From positions 1 to 64,000 of the forward strand of contig DATFXM010000008.1 of NCBI GenBank assembly GCA_035315885.1: a DNA stretch of 64,000 nt. Reading direction: 5' to 3'. The notes beneath the pieces were generated by a model. It did no database searches. It saw only the letters and a list, made by a program, of their open reading frames with translations, and was not told the DNA's origin. Below, one piece after another: positions 9,614-16,785 of the stretch. The position numbers were made by a program, and so were the translations under genes. Position 1 is the stretch's first letter. The number at the start of each line of letters is the position of its first letter. The DNA comes from DATFXM01 sp035315885 (GTDB taxonomy: Bacteria; Acidobacteriota; Blastocatellia; UBA7656).

Positions 9614-10270
9614 TCAATACCCTTGCTCCTTCAAATATTCGACCGATAACTTACTCTTTGGATTTTCAGCCTCGTCGCCGTGCACCATCAACCGCTCGAC
9701 ATACTTTGCAAGCACGTCTACCTCTATATTGACACGGCTGCCCTTCTTCAGTTCGCCAAGCGTAGTCTCCCGCAATGTATGCGGAATGATCACCACTTCG
9801 AACCAGTTGTCACCCAGACCGGCGACCGTCAGGCTGATCCCGTCAACCGCAATCGAACCCTTCATGGCGATGTATCGCCCGAGCTCCTTTGAAAAGGAGA
9901 ACCGCATCCTCTGAGAAATGCCTTCAGCCGTCGAGGAGATGAATTCAGCAGTGCCATCGACATGCCCCTGCACCATGTGCCCGCCGAGCCGCTCGCCCAC
10001 CGCAAGCGCTCGCTCGAGATTTACTCGGCTGCCGCTCTTCAAATTATCAAGAGACGATCGGGCAAGCGTCTCGAGCGACGCATCTGCACTAAACTCTTTG
10101 TCGGTCATCTCGATGACCGTCAGGTCGACACCGTTGATCGAAATTGAGTCACCGATGCGAGTGCCTTGCAGAACCACCTTAGCCTCGATGACCAGAAACG
10201 CACCGTCCGGTCGCCGATCGATCCGTCGGACGCGACCTGTTTCCATTATCAGTCCGGTGAAGATACCCAT
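9614..10270 (-). CDS. ribE: Riboflavin synthase, alpha subunit
   Basis: This 218-residue protein has the two-fold repeated beta-barrel of riboflavin synthase. The first barrel starts GIFTGLIMETGRV and contains SISINGVDLTV. The second starts near NLERALAVGERLGGHMVQG and contains SIAVDGISLTVAG. The enzyme dismutates two 6,7-dimethyl-8-ribityllumazine molecules to riboflavin, the last step of the pathway in which RibBA supplies an early precursor. Length is normal for the family. I saw no FMN riboswitch in the 140 bases upstream. Lumazine synthase and RibD are not in the window. Confidence 0.95.
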   Translation of the reverse strand: MGIFTGLIMETGRVRRIDRRPDGAFLVIEAKVVLQGTRIGDSISINGVDLTVIEMTDKEFSADASLETLARSSLDNLKSGSRVNLERALAVGERLGGHMVQGHVDGTAEFISSTAEGISQRMRFSFSKELGRYIAMKGSIAVDGISLTVAGLGDNWFEVVIIPHTLRETTLGELKKGSRVNIEVDVLAKYVERLMVHGDEAENPKSKLSVEYLKEQGY

Positions 10271-10410
10271 GAGGTTCAGGGATGCGAGCGCGCCTGCCTT
10301 CGTCCCGAGCCGGAGAGGACGACGATCGCAAGCGAAGTGGCGAGCCTCGATTTAAAAGCATCAGAACATCTGATTCACAAGAGCGATCCGGCCAAACAGC
10401 ACCGTAGAGT

Positions 10411-11079
10411 CTATCCACGCGATTTCATTATTTCAAGCACGCGCTGGACTACGCCTTCGATAGACAAGTCCGACGAATCAATCGCTATGGCACCTTCGGC
10501 TTTGACCAGCGGCGTAGCGGAACGCTCGCGATCGCGCCGATCTCTGGATTCGATCTCCTCGCGAACGTCCTCGAACGATGCAATTCTGCCCCGCGCCCGC
10601 TCTTCTTCGCAGCGCCTCACCGCACGAACATCTACAGAGGCGTCCAGAAACAACTTGATCTGTGCATCGGGAAAGACCCTGGTGCCGATGTCGCGGCCGT
10701 CCATCACCACACCGCCGTCGCGAGCCATCTTGCGTAACTTGTCGACAACTGCTTCACGAACTTCAGGAATCGTGGCCACTATGGATGACGCGTTGCTCAC
10801 CGCCGGCGTCCTTATCTCATCGGTGACTTCAGAGCCATCCAGAAATACCCGAAGATGGTCCGGATCACCTTCGAATCTTATGTCCGCCACTTTGGCTATT
10901 TCAGCGACTGAGGACCGGTTGGAGAGATCGACGCCATCGTCGAGCGCCTTTTTTCCAACGGCACGATAAACGGCACCGGAATCGATGTAGAGATATTCGA
11001 AGCGTCGAGCTAGCGCTTTTCCAAGCGTGCTCTTTCCAGAGCCTGAAGGACCATCAATGGCTATTACAAATTTCTGCAT
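10411..11079 (-). CDS. cmk: Cytidylate kinase
   Basis: 222 residues, beginning QKFVIAIDGPSGSGKSTLGK with the P-loop at residues 10-17. Also present are VVMDGRDIGTRVFPDA and the Arg-rich RDRRDRERSATPLVKAEGA segment, both characteristic of bacterial Cmk. It phosphorylates CMP and dCMP with ATP in the cytoplasm to feed nucleotide and CMP-sugar synthesis. Length fits the short bacterial form. It is co-oriented with ribE (140 bases downstream) and with the aldolase gene upstream (69 bases), but spacing does not prove an operon. Confidence 0.95.
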   Translation of the reverse strand: MQKFVIAIDGPSGSGKSTLGKALARRFEYLYIDSGAVYRAVGKKALDDGVDLSNRSSVAEIAKVADIRFEGDPDHLRVFLDGSEVTDEIRTPAVSNASSIVATIPEVREAVVDKLRKMARDGGVVMDGRDIGTRVFPDAQIKLFLDASVDVRAVRRCEEERARGRIASFEDVREEIESRDRRDRERSATPLVKAEGAIAIDSSDLSIEGVVQRVLEIMKSRG

Positions 11080-11148
11080 TGGATCACGAGTTTCTTATTG
11101 ACTAAACAAGGGTCGACGGTCCGAACCGACAGTTGAGCGAGTCAAGTT

Positions 11149-12189
11149 TCATCGCCTTTCGAGAATCGTGCGAACGACTTCCACGGCAGTTTCGCAATCG
11201 GAGCGTGAGACGTCTTTGTGCGTCACCATCCTCATCTCTCGAAGGCTTATTCCGTTCGCAAGCACTCCGTTCTCTTTCAGCACCGCGGAGAAAAGATTAG
11301 TGTCCATACCAGTAGCTGAAATGTCGAAAACAACGATATTAGTATGAACTCGCTCTGGATCGACGCCGACGCCCCTGATTTCGGCCAGACCGCGAGCGAG
11401 CCGTTGCGCACTTTCATGATCTTCCACAAGCCTGCCGGTCATCTTTTCCAGCGCGACTATACCTGCCGCGGCAATCACGCCGGCCTGGCGCATCGCACCT
11501 CCAAACATCCTTCTAACACCAAGCGCCTTTTCTATGAACGAGGTCGATCCGAGTATCAACGAACCTATAGGCGCGCACAGTCCTTTGGACAGACAAAACA
11601 TCACTGAATCGAAGGGGCGAGCCAGATCGGCAACTGGTCTTCCGAGCGCTATCGCAGCGTTGAAAATCCTCGCGCCGTCCAAATGCACAGGCAGTCCGGC
11701 GGCATGCGCGGCCTCGCAGATCTCTTCCATCATGCTGACAGGTGTGACCACGCCTCCCGCCATATTATGCGTGTTTTCAAGAGCGACGAGGCCTGTCTCA
11801 GCAACATAGTAGGAGCTCCGTGGACGAATCTCTGCTTCGATTGAGGGCCAATCCAGGATCCCGTCTTCGGCATGAACCGGGCGAGCAAGAGTGCCGCTCA
11901 GTGCCGCCATTGCACTCATCTCGTAGTTGTATATGTGACTGCGCTGTTCGAGAATAACTTCCTGACCTGGTCTGGTGTGCAGGTTCACGCAGACCTGATT
12001 GCCCATCGTACCGGACGGAACAAACAGCGCCGCTTCTTTCCCGAGCATTGATGCTGCCAGCTCCTGGAGTTTGTTGACTGTTGGGTCTTCAAGGTAAACA
12101 TCGTCTCCGACTTCGGCGAGTGCCATGGCCTCGCGCATTTCTTCGGTTGGTCGTGTTACCGTATCGCTGCGCAGGTCGATGTAGTTCAT
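11149..12189 (-). CDS. Low-specificity L-threonine aldolase family (PLP, fold type I)
   Basis: 346 residues from the ATG at 12189. The longest ORF starts upstream, but family homology begins MNYIDLRSDTVTRPTEEM, the canonical opening, and a GGGGG stretch precedes this ATG. SGTMGNQVCVN and HLDGARIFNAAIALGR match the PLP-binding region, and the catalytic lysine is in FCLSKGLCAPIGS. The family cleaves L-threonine or L-allo-threonine to glycine and acetaldehyde. Glycine released this way could feed the glycine cleavage system encoded at 37-41.6 kb, though the genes are not linked. Some members act on other beta-hydroxy amino acids. Confidence 0.88.
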   Translation of the reverse strand: MNYIDLRSDTVTRPTEEMREAMALAEVGDDVYLEDPTVNKLQELAASMLGKEAALFVPSGTMGNQVCVNLHTRPGQEVILEQRSHIYNYEMSAMAALSGTLARPVHAEDGILDWPSIEAEIRPRSSYYVAETGLVALENTHNMAGGVVTPVSMMEEICEAAHAAGLPVHLDGARIFNAAIALGRPVADLARPFDSVMFCLSKGLCAPIGSLILGSTSFIEKALGVRRMFGGAMRQAGVIAAAGIVALEKMTGRLVEDHESAQRLARGLAEIRGVGVDPERVHTNIVVFDISATGMDTNLFSAVLKENGVLANGISLREMRMVTHKDVSRSDCETAVEVVRTILERR

Positions 12190-12310
12190 GATCCCCCAAG
12201 TGAATCGCAATTGAACCGAGAGAATATAGCATGTGGCGAGTGGCGGCTGACGAGTGCTAAAGTTTTGAAATCTGAGACTCTTGAAATCTTCAAATGCAGC
12301 GCAATTGCGA

Positions 12311-12362
12311 GAGACCGCCCCTAGCGGGCTGGCACTCAGCACTCAGAACTCGGCACTCAACG
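12311..12362. repeat. Heptamer repeat (right-arm type) in a divergent spacer
   Basis: 12324-12361 is a run of CACTCAG/AACTCAG heptamers without an obvious matching left arm. It is preceded by a small hairpin (GCCCCTAGCGGGC) near 12316-12328 and by TTGAAATCT-type repeats around 12263-12295. It lies between the divergent threonine aldolase and lipoprotein genes, just upstream of the predicted promoter at 12374. Confidence 0.6.
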
Positions 12363-12373
12363 CTCTTGTGTGT

Positions 12374-12403
12374 TTGACGGACGTTCTTGCCCTCGCCTAT
12401 AGT
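12374..12403 (+). promoter_or_regulatory. Sigma-70-type promoter for the lipoprotein-sorting gene
   Basis: TTGACG (12374-12379) and TATAGT (12398-12403) are separated by 18 bases, 40 bases upstream of the chosen ATG at 12443. Both hexamers are close to consensus. This is pattern recognition only. Confidence 0.5.
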
Positions 12404-12442
12404 CGCTTCTCTCTTCCAACCCAAAATACTCTGGAGCTGACA

Positions 12443-13303
12443 ATGTCTCGCAGTGTTCACTGTCCCTTTATCTTATGTTTTGCGGTCGCACTGGTGTTCG
12501 CCATCGCGAGTACGGCGTGTAACTCCTACACCAAGCCTACGAGCGAGCCTCCACCTGCGTCGACTGGCACCGCGACCGGACCGAGCACGTCCGACATCAT
12601 GACCCGCTTCTATTCTCTGGATCGCGGACGGGACAGTGTGCTGAGGATGAAAGTCAAGATCGCTGGGAGTGGCGGCGGTGTGGAGACCGGCACACCCGGC
12701 CAGGTCGAAGTCAGTCTTTATAACAAGCGCACGGCCGGTGGGGGTCGTCTTATGTTGATTGAATTCTTATCGCCGGCTCAGGAACGTGATCGCGACGCCC
12801 TGATCACCATAACCCCAAAAGACGAAGTCGAAGGCATACGCTACGTTCAAAGCAATAATTCGTTCCTGGTAACAAAAGGCGTAACCAACGAAGACGCGCT
12901 GTTCGGAATGACCATTCAGGAGCTTGCCGACGGACAGCCCGAAAAGTACGACTACACGCTTATCGGCCAGCAGGAACTTGGCCCATGGGAAGTCTACAAG
13001 CTTGAAGGCAAGTTGAAGCCCGATGCGGAATCCAAATTCGCGCGGGTGACGTTATATTTGTCGAAAGACAGTTACGCGGCGGTTGGTGCTGAGTTCTACG
13101 ACAGTCGCAATGAGCTTTTGAGGCGGTTGACCGTTTCGAAGCTGGAGTTGATCAGCGGTCATTGGACCAGAAAGCAATGGACACTTGAGAACCCCGCGCG
13201 GAACAAGCGTTTGGAGTTCGAGACGGTCGATGCCCGCTACGATCAAGGCCTTAGCGATGCTATATTCTCCCGCGATCATCTGAAGAAGCTGGCAACGAAA
13301 TAG
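12443..13303 (+). CDS. Outer-membrane lipoprotein-sorting family protein, itself a lipoprotein
   Basis: 286 residues from the ATG at 12443, which has a GGAG SD 8 bases upstream and opens a lipoprotein signal peptide ending at the lipobox ASTAC. The longer ORF upstream runs through repeat DNA. The mature part, with RLMLIEFLSPAQERDRDALI, LFGMTIQELADGQPEKYDY and LYLSKDSYAAVGAEFYD, resembles the outer-membrane lipoprotein-sorting family with a LolA-like fold. These proteins are thought to carry lipids or lipoproteins, often for specialised export systems. The TPR gene follows 18 bases downstream, so the two are probably co-transcribed. Confidence 0.8.
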   Translation: MSRSVHCPFILCFAVALVFAIASTACNSYTKPTSEPPPASTGTATGPSTSDIMTRFYSLDRGRDSVLRMKVKIAGSGGGVETGTPGQVEVSLYNKRTAGGGRLMLIEFLSPAQERDRDALITITPKDEVEGIRYVQSNNSFLVTKGVTNEDALFGMTIQELADGQPEKYDYTLIGQQELGPWEVYKLEGKLKPDAESKFARVTLYLSKDSYAAVGAEFYDSRNELLRRLTVSKLELISGHWTRKQWTLENPARNKRLEFETVDARYDQGLSDAIFSRDHLKKLATK

Positions 13304-13321
13304 AGGTGATCCGGAATCACT

Positions 13322-14023
13322 ATGCCAACCGACGATGTACTTGCGATCGTTGGACGAGCAGACGAACTTTATCGTAATCGCGCAAGAGCAGGGAGCGTGC
13401 GAGAGTCGGTAATGGTCTTATCAGGTGCGCTGCGTAGCGAAGAACGCTACGAAGTGCAGTGGCGGTTATCTCGCGCATTGTTTTTTCTGGGACAAGAAGC
13501 GGCGACCCGGGACGATCGCGTGCAGCTTCATCAATCGGGAATTGAGGCGGGGAAGCGAGCTATTGCGCTCAACCAGGAACGCGTCGAAGGCCACTTCTGG
13601 GCAGGTGTGAATCTGGCTCTTTTTGCTGAAGCGCGCAGGCGGCTCGCCGCAATCCGCGCGGTGCTGTGGGCGCGCTCAGAGCTTAGACTTGCGATTCGTA
13701 TTCGAGAAAGTTATCACGAAGCCGGGCCGCTCCGTGCGCTGGCGCGCCTCGAACACCAGGCACCCGCTCTGCTGGGCGGAAGCCGGAAGCTCAGCAAACA
13801 GCACTACGACCGAGCGCTGAGGGTAGCGCCCAACAACTCGGTGACCTTGCTGTATGCAGCAGAGCTTGCGGAAGACGCGGGGGATAGTACTCGTGCAGTT
13901 GACTTACTGAAGCGGTTGATCGAGCTTCCTGTAGATCCGGATTGGGAGTTCGAGATTCTCAGAGACAAGAAACTTGCCGAGCAAATGCTCGCGCGTTTGG
14001 ATAAGGACACGGGACTGGCATAG
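13322..14023 (+). CDS. TPR-containing protein, TatT-like
   Basis: A 233-residue all-helical protein without signal peptide or membrane segment. Helical repeats such as ALNQERVEGHFWAGVNLALF, HYDRALRVAPNNSVTLLYAA and LAEDAGDSTRAVDLLKRLI fit tetratricopeptide repeats and resemble the TatT group associated with TRAP-type periplasmic systems. The ATG follows a GAGGTGA sequence at 13303-13309. Its binding partner is unknown. Position just after the lipoprotein-sorting gene and before the ketosynthase suggests a shared operon. I cannot assign a precise function. Confidence 0.65.
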   Translation: MPTDDVLAIVGRADELYRNRARAGSVRESVMVLSGALRSEERYEVQWRLSRALFFLGQEAATRDDRVQLHQSGIEAGKRAIALNQERVEGHFWAGVNLALFAEARRRLAAIRAVLWARSELRLAIRIRESYHEAGPLRALARLEHQAPALLGGSRKLSKQHYDRALRVAPNNSVTLLYAAELAEDAGDSTRAVDLLKRLIELPVDPDWEFEILRDKKLAEQMLARLDKDTGLA

Positions 14024-14059
14024 AATCCAGCGGCCAGCGATATCGCACAGGAGGTTCAG

Positions 14060-15331
14060 GTGCTTAAACGAGTGGTGGTCACCGGAATGGGAGCAGTAAG
14101 CCCGAACGGCATCGGTCGCGACGCGTTCTGGCGTGCTACCGCCGACGGTGTCAGCGGGACCGGTCCAATCACGTTGTTTGATGCGTCGAAACTTTCGTGT
14201 CGAGTTGCGGCCGAAGTCAAGGACTTCGACTTCGAACGCTTCCTGAACAGGAAAGACAAGGATCGCGTGCAGCGCGCGGTGCCGATGGCCTTTTACGCCG
14301 CGGAGGAAGCCGCGGCCGATGCGGGAATAGATTTTGAATCCCTGGACGAATCAACGCGCGAGAGAACAGGTGTAGTTCTTGGTACAGGAGCCGGCGGAAT
14401 CGAGTTTGCCGAGCGGCAGTACAAACAGTACTACGATCGCGGGGATCACGAAGCCGCCTACAGACGGGTGAGCCCCTACTCAATCGTTGCCTCGTTCGTC
14501 GGGATGCTCTCGAGCGAAATAAACATGCGCTACAGGCTGCATGCCATGAGCCACGTAGTGTCGACCGGATGCACGAGCTCGACCGACGCCATGGGTTACG
14601 CAATGAATGCGATCAGGCTGGGCCAGGCCGACACGATTGTGACCGGCGGCGTTGAAGCCTGCATCACGTTCGGACTGATGACTGCGTTCTGCCGCATGGG
14701 AACCGTCACTACCAAGTGGAACGATGAGCCGGCTCGCGCATCTCGGCCATTCAACGCTGACCGTGACGGGTTTGTTCTTGGCGAAGGGGCGTGGATATTG
14801 ATCTTCGAGGATCTCGAGCACGCGTTGAAGCGCGGCGCGCACATCTACGCCGAAGTAGTCGGGTACGCTTCGACGTGCGACGCGTACCATCGGGTGCAGA
14901 TAGCGCCCACGGGTCACGACGCGGCTCGTGCGATGCGGATGGCGGTTGCGGAAGCGGGTCTCAGCCTGGAAGAGATCGATTACCTGAACCTGCACGGGAC
15001 GGCTACGCGTATCAACGATCGCACGGAATCGGCGGCAGTACGAATAGCCTTTGGGGACCGGGCCCGGACGATCCCGGCGAGTTCCACGAAGTCGATGATT
15101 GGCCATCCGCAGGGCGCTTCAGGAGCCGCGGGCGTTGTGGCGACGGTGATGGCTATGAAGCACAGCTTTGCTCCGCCGACAATAAACATAGAGATGCCGG
15201 ACGCCGAGTGCGACCTGGACTATGTTGCTGTACACGGCAGGGAGAAGCGAATCGACACAGCGCTGTGCAATTGCATTGCGTTTGGCTCTAAGAACTCGGC
15301 GCTTGTGTTGAAGAAGAGTGCTGAGTGCTGA
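14060..15331 (+). CDS. Beta-ketoacyl-ACP synthase (FabF family, KS-alpha-like active site)
   Basis: 423 residues starting at GTG 14060 behind a strong AGGAGG SD. It opens RVVVTGMGAVSPNG. The Cys-His-His triad is complete: Cys171 in VSTGCTSSTDAMG, His312 in NLHGTATRIND and His349 in STKSMIGHPQGASGA, with Lys344. The sequence around the cysteine (STGCTS) resembles type II polyketide KS-alpha proteins more than housekeeping FabF (STACAT). It could extend acyl-ACPs in a specialised lipid or polyketide. No acyl carrier protein, KS-beta or acyltransferase gene is adjacent. The last four residues (SAEC) and the stop come from a TGAGTGC repeat that begins inside the 3' end. Confidence 0.88.
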   Translation: MLKRVVVTGMGAVSPNGIGRDAFWRATADGVSGTGPITLFDASKLSCRVAAEVKDFDFERFLNRKDKDRVQRAVPMAFYAAEEAAADAGIDFESLDESTRERTGVVLGTGAGGIEFAERQYKQYYDRGDHEAAYRRVSPYSIVASFVGMLSSEINMRYRLHAMSHVVSTGCTSSTDAMGYAMNAIRLGQADTIVTGGVEACITFGLMTAFCRMGTVTTKWNDEPARASRPFNADRDGFVLGEGAWILIFEDLEHALKRGAHIYAEVVGYASTCDAYHRVQIAPTGHDAARAMRMAVAEAGLSLEEIDYLNLHGTATRINDRTESAAVRIAFGDRARTIPASSTKSMIGHPQGASGAAGVVATVMAMKHSFAPPTINIEMPDAECDLDYVAVHGREKRIDTALCNCIAFGSKNSALVLKKSAEC

Positions 15332-15498
15332 GTGCGAACCCCGAAGGGGTTGCGTCGTCCAGCCCAGGGTTGACGTCCGCGGCTACCCTGGGTCAAGTCC
15401 GTCAAATCTCTGCAACCCTGAAAGGGTTGCGTGCGGCAACCTGAATTGATCGTCCCTTCCGCAACCCCAGTCGGGGTTGCCACTCAGAACTCAGAACT
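15317..15498. repeat. Composite repeat: heptamer arms plus four GC-rich palindromes
   Basis: The left heptamer arm (15318-15334) overlaps the ketosynthase stop and the right arm (15481-15498) is complementary. Between them lie four hairpin modules: AACCCCGAAGGGGTT; a CCCAGGG...CCCTGGG module around CCGCGG at 15364-15393; GCAACCCTGAAAGGGTTGC; and GCAACCCCAGTCGGGGTTGC. The same modules recur at 45837-46139, some inverted. No protein is plausibly encoded here. Confidence 0.8.
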
Positions 15499-15505
15499 AA
15501 TAATT

Positions 15506-15669
15506 GGGGCTGCGGCAATCGGTGGCGGAAGTGCGGATGGAGGTTACCGGATTCGCCGCAGCCCTTAAAACCGGCGTGACTGCCGGTAAGGTGGAGGACA
15601 ACAGTTGCTGTGAAAGGTAACTGCTGATTGTGGTTCAAACAGCGACGTTGAACAGCATTACTTCTTTTT
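15506..15669 (+). ncRNA. Candidate structured RNA (multi-hairpin), unidentified
   Basis: 15507-15516 and 15555-15564 form a perfect 10-bp GC stem. It extends inward with 15517-15523 pairing to 15546-15553 (one bulge), closing on a purine-rich 22-nt loop. A second hairpin pairs 570-575 with 582-587 (ACCGGC/GCCGGT). A third pairs CAGTT 15602-15606 with AACTG 15619-15623. A fourth pairs GTTCAA 15633-15638 with TTGAAC 15648-15653, followed by a T-rich stretch to 15669 that could end transcription. The segment is flanked by two unrelated repeat elements and does not share their heptamer composition. Orientation is inferred only from the T-tract. I cannot match it to a named RNA family. Confidence 0.35.
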
Positions 15670-15751
15670 AACCCCACCACTCTGCGCTAGCCATTCATCG
15701 TCACGGAATTAAGAGTCATCACCGATGACGAAAGTTGGAAAGAATTTGAGG

Positions 15752-15948
15752 GATGAGGCGAACGGGCGAATGGGCGAAGGGCGACACCCAGACACGGAGA
15801 CGCGGTGACGCGGGGAGGAGAGACGGGTGACGCGGAGACTCCGAGAGGAGGAGCGAATGTCCGCCCAGGAGATGCGGGATGCGTCTCCCCGCGTCTCCGC
15901 GTCGCTCCTCCCCGCGTCGCCCCTTCGCCGCTTCGCCCTTCGCCACTT
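15752..15948. repeat. Large inverted repeat with GCGAAGGG-type octamer arms
   Basis: The left arm (15752-15830) contains GCGAACGG, GCGAATGG, GCGAAGGG and GACGCGG units. The right arm (15880-15945) contains the complements (GACGCGTCTCCCCGCG-like, CGCCCCTTCGCCGCTTCGCC). Together with the composite repeat and the candidate RNA, it accounts for most of the 670-base gene-free gap 15332-16001. Similar octamer arms occur at 23462-23817 and 43254-43345. Confidence 0.7.
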
Positions 15949-16001
15949 GACGGGCGCTCGCGAGAACAATATTCTATGCCTCCGCTTAACCCATTTTTAA
16001 G

Positions 16002-16715
16002 ATGGCCACTCGGCGAGATAAGAATCAGCTCAAGGCACTGCCGCCCAACCCTTCACCGCAAGATGGAGAGCCCGCGTCCGCACGCGAGGTTCGACGGATC
16101 GCATCCGCAGCACGAAGCCCGATTGAGTCAATCGAAGACTTCTTTGAGCTCGCCGCCGCAGAAGTCGCAGCGGTACGCACTCGCGCGGAAGCCGAAGCCA
16201 TCGAACGCGCTGCTGACCTGATTCAGGATTGCGAATCTCGCGGGGGCCGCGTACACGTCACCGGCATCGGCAAAAGCGAACACGTAGCCCGTTACGCGGC
16301 TTCATTGCTGTCGAGCACTGGCACCCCTTCTTATTTTCTTCACGCCACCGAATGCGTTCACGGGTCCGCGGGACAGGTTTGCGAGTCAGACGTTGTTCTG
16401 GCGATCTCGAATAGCGGGACCACACCCGAATTGCTTTACGCCGTAGACGTCCTGCAGGACTTCGGTGTGAAGATCGTTGCGATATCCGGCAACCGCGAGG
16501 CGGCCCTCGCCCGTCGAGCCGATGTATTGCTCTATGCCGGTGTCGATAACGAAGGCGGAGCGCTGAATCTTGTACCTCGCGCCAGCATTCTGGCTAAGAT
16601 CGTGGTGGTTTGCGCGTTATCGGTTGCGCTCGAGGCGCACAAGGGTTTGACTCGAGAGCAGTACGCGCGTTGGCATCCCGGGGGGGCGCTGGGTCGCATC
16701 GCCCGCGGCGAGTAA
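16002..16715 (+). CDS. SIS-domain sugar-phosphate isomerase, KdsD/KpsF-like without CBS domains
   Basis: 237 residues with one SIS domain (about 45-235). GIGKSEHVARYAASLLSSTG, AISNSGTTPELLYAVDVL and the C-terminal ARWHPGGALGR are hallmarks of arabinose-5-phosphate isomerases (KdsD/KpsF/GutQ), which make the Kdo precursor from ribulose 5-phosphate. Family members normally carry two C-terminal CBS domains; here the protein stops right after the SIS domain. The first 40 residues are low in family similarity, so a later start is possible. A Kdo role fits the heptose and lipid A genes in this window but is inferred. Confidence 0.75.
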   Translation: MATRRDKNQLKALPPNPSPQDGEPASAREVRRIASAARSPIESIEDFFELAAAEVAAVRTRAEAEAIERAADLIQDCESRGGRVHVTGIGKSEHVARYAASLLSSTGTPSYFLHATECVHGSAGQVCESDVVLAISNSGTTPELLYAVDVLQDFGVKIVAISGNREAALARRADVLLYAGVDNEGGALNLVPRASILAKIVVVCALSVALEAHKGLTREQYARWHPGGALGRIARGE

Positions 16716-16717
16716 GA

Positions 16718-16754
16718 CTTCTGAGTGCTGAGTTCTGAGTCCTGAGTTCTGAGC
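16718..16754. repeat. TGAGTTC/TGAGTGC heptamer tract after the SIS gene
   Basis: Five consecutive heptamers on the plus strand start 3 bases after the SIS-gene stop codon. No complementary arm is present before the selB stop at 16786, so this is a half element. TGA occurs once per 7 bases and therefore falls in all three frames. Confidence 0.65.
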
Positions 16755-16785
16755 AAAGGCCGCACGGTTCCCCTCATCCCTCCCC

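Noticed and set aside
10271..10410. FMN riboswitch upstream of ribE
   Set aside because: None of the conserved RFN element segments could be found in the spacer.
12281..12442. N-terminal extension of the lipoprotein-sorting ORF
   Set aside because: The extension translates repeat DNA; the lipoprotein signal, SD and promoter all support the ATG at 12443.
15220..15483. Minus-strand ORF encoding QGSRGRQPWA...NPFGV
   Set aside because: The same peptide also appears in ORFs at 45813-46043 and 46027-46215. All three are translations of the shared GC palindrome modules, not a protein family.
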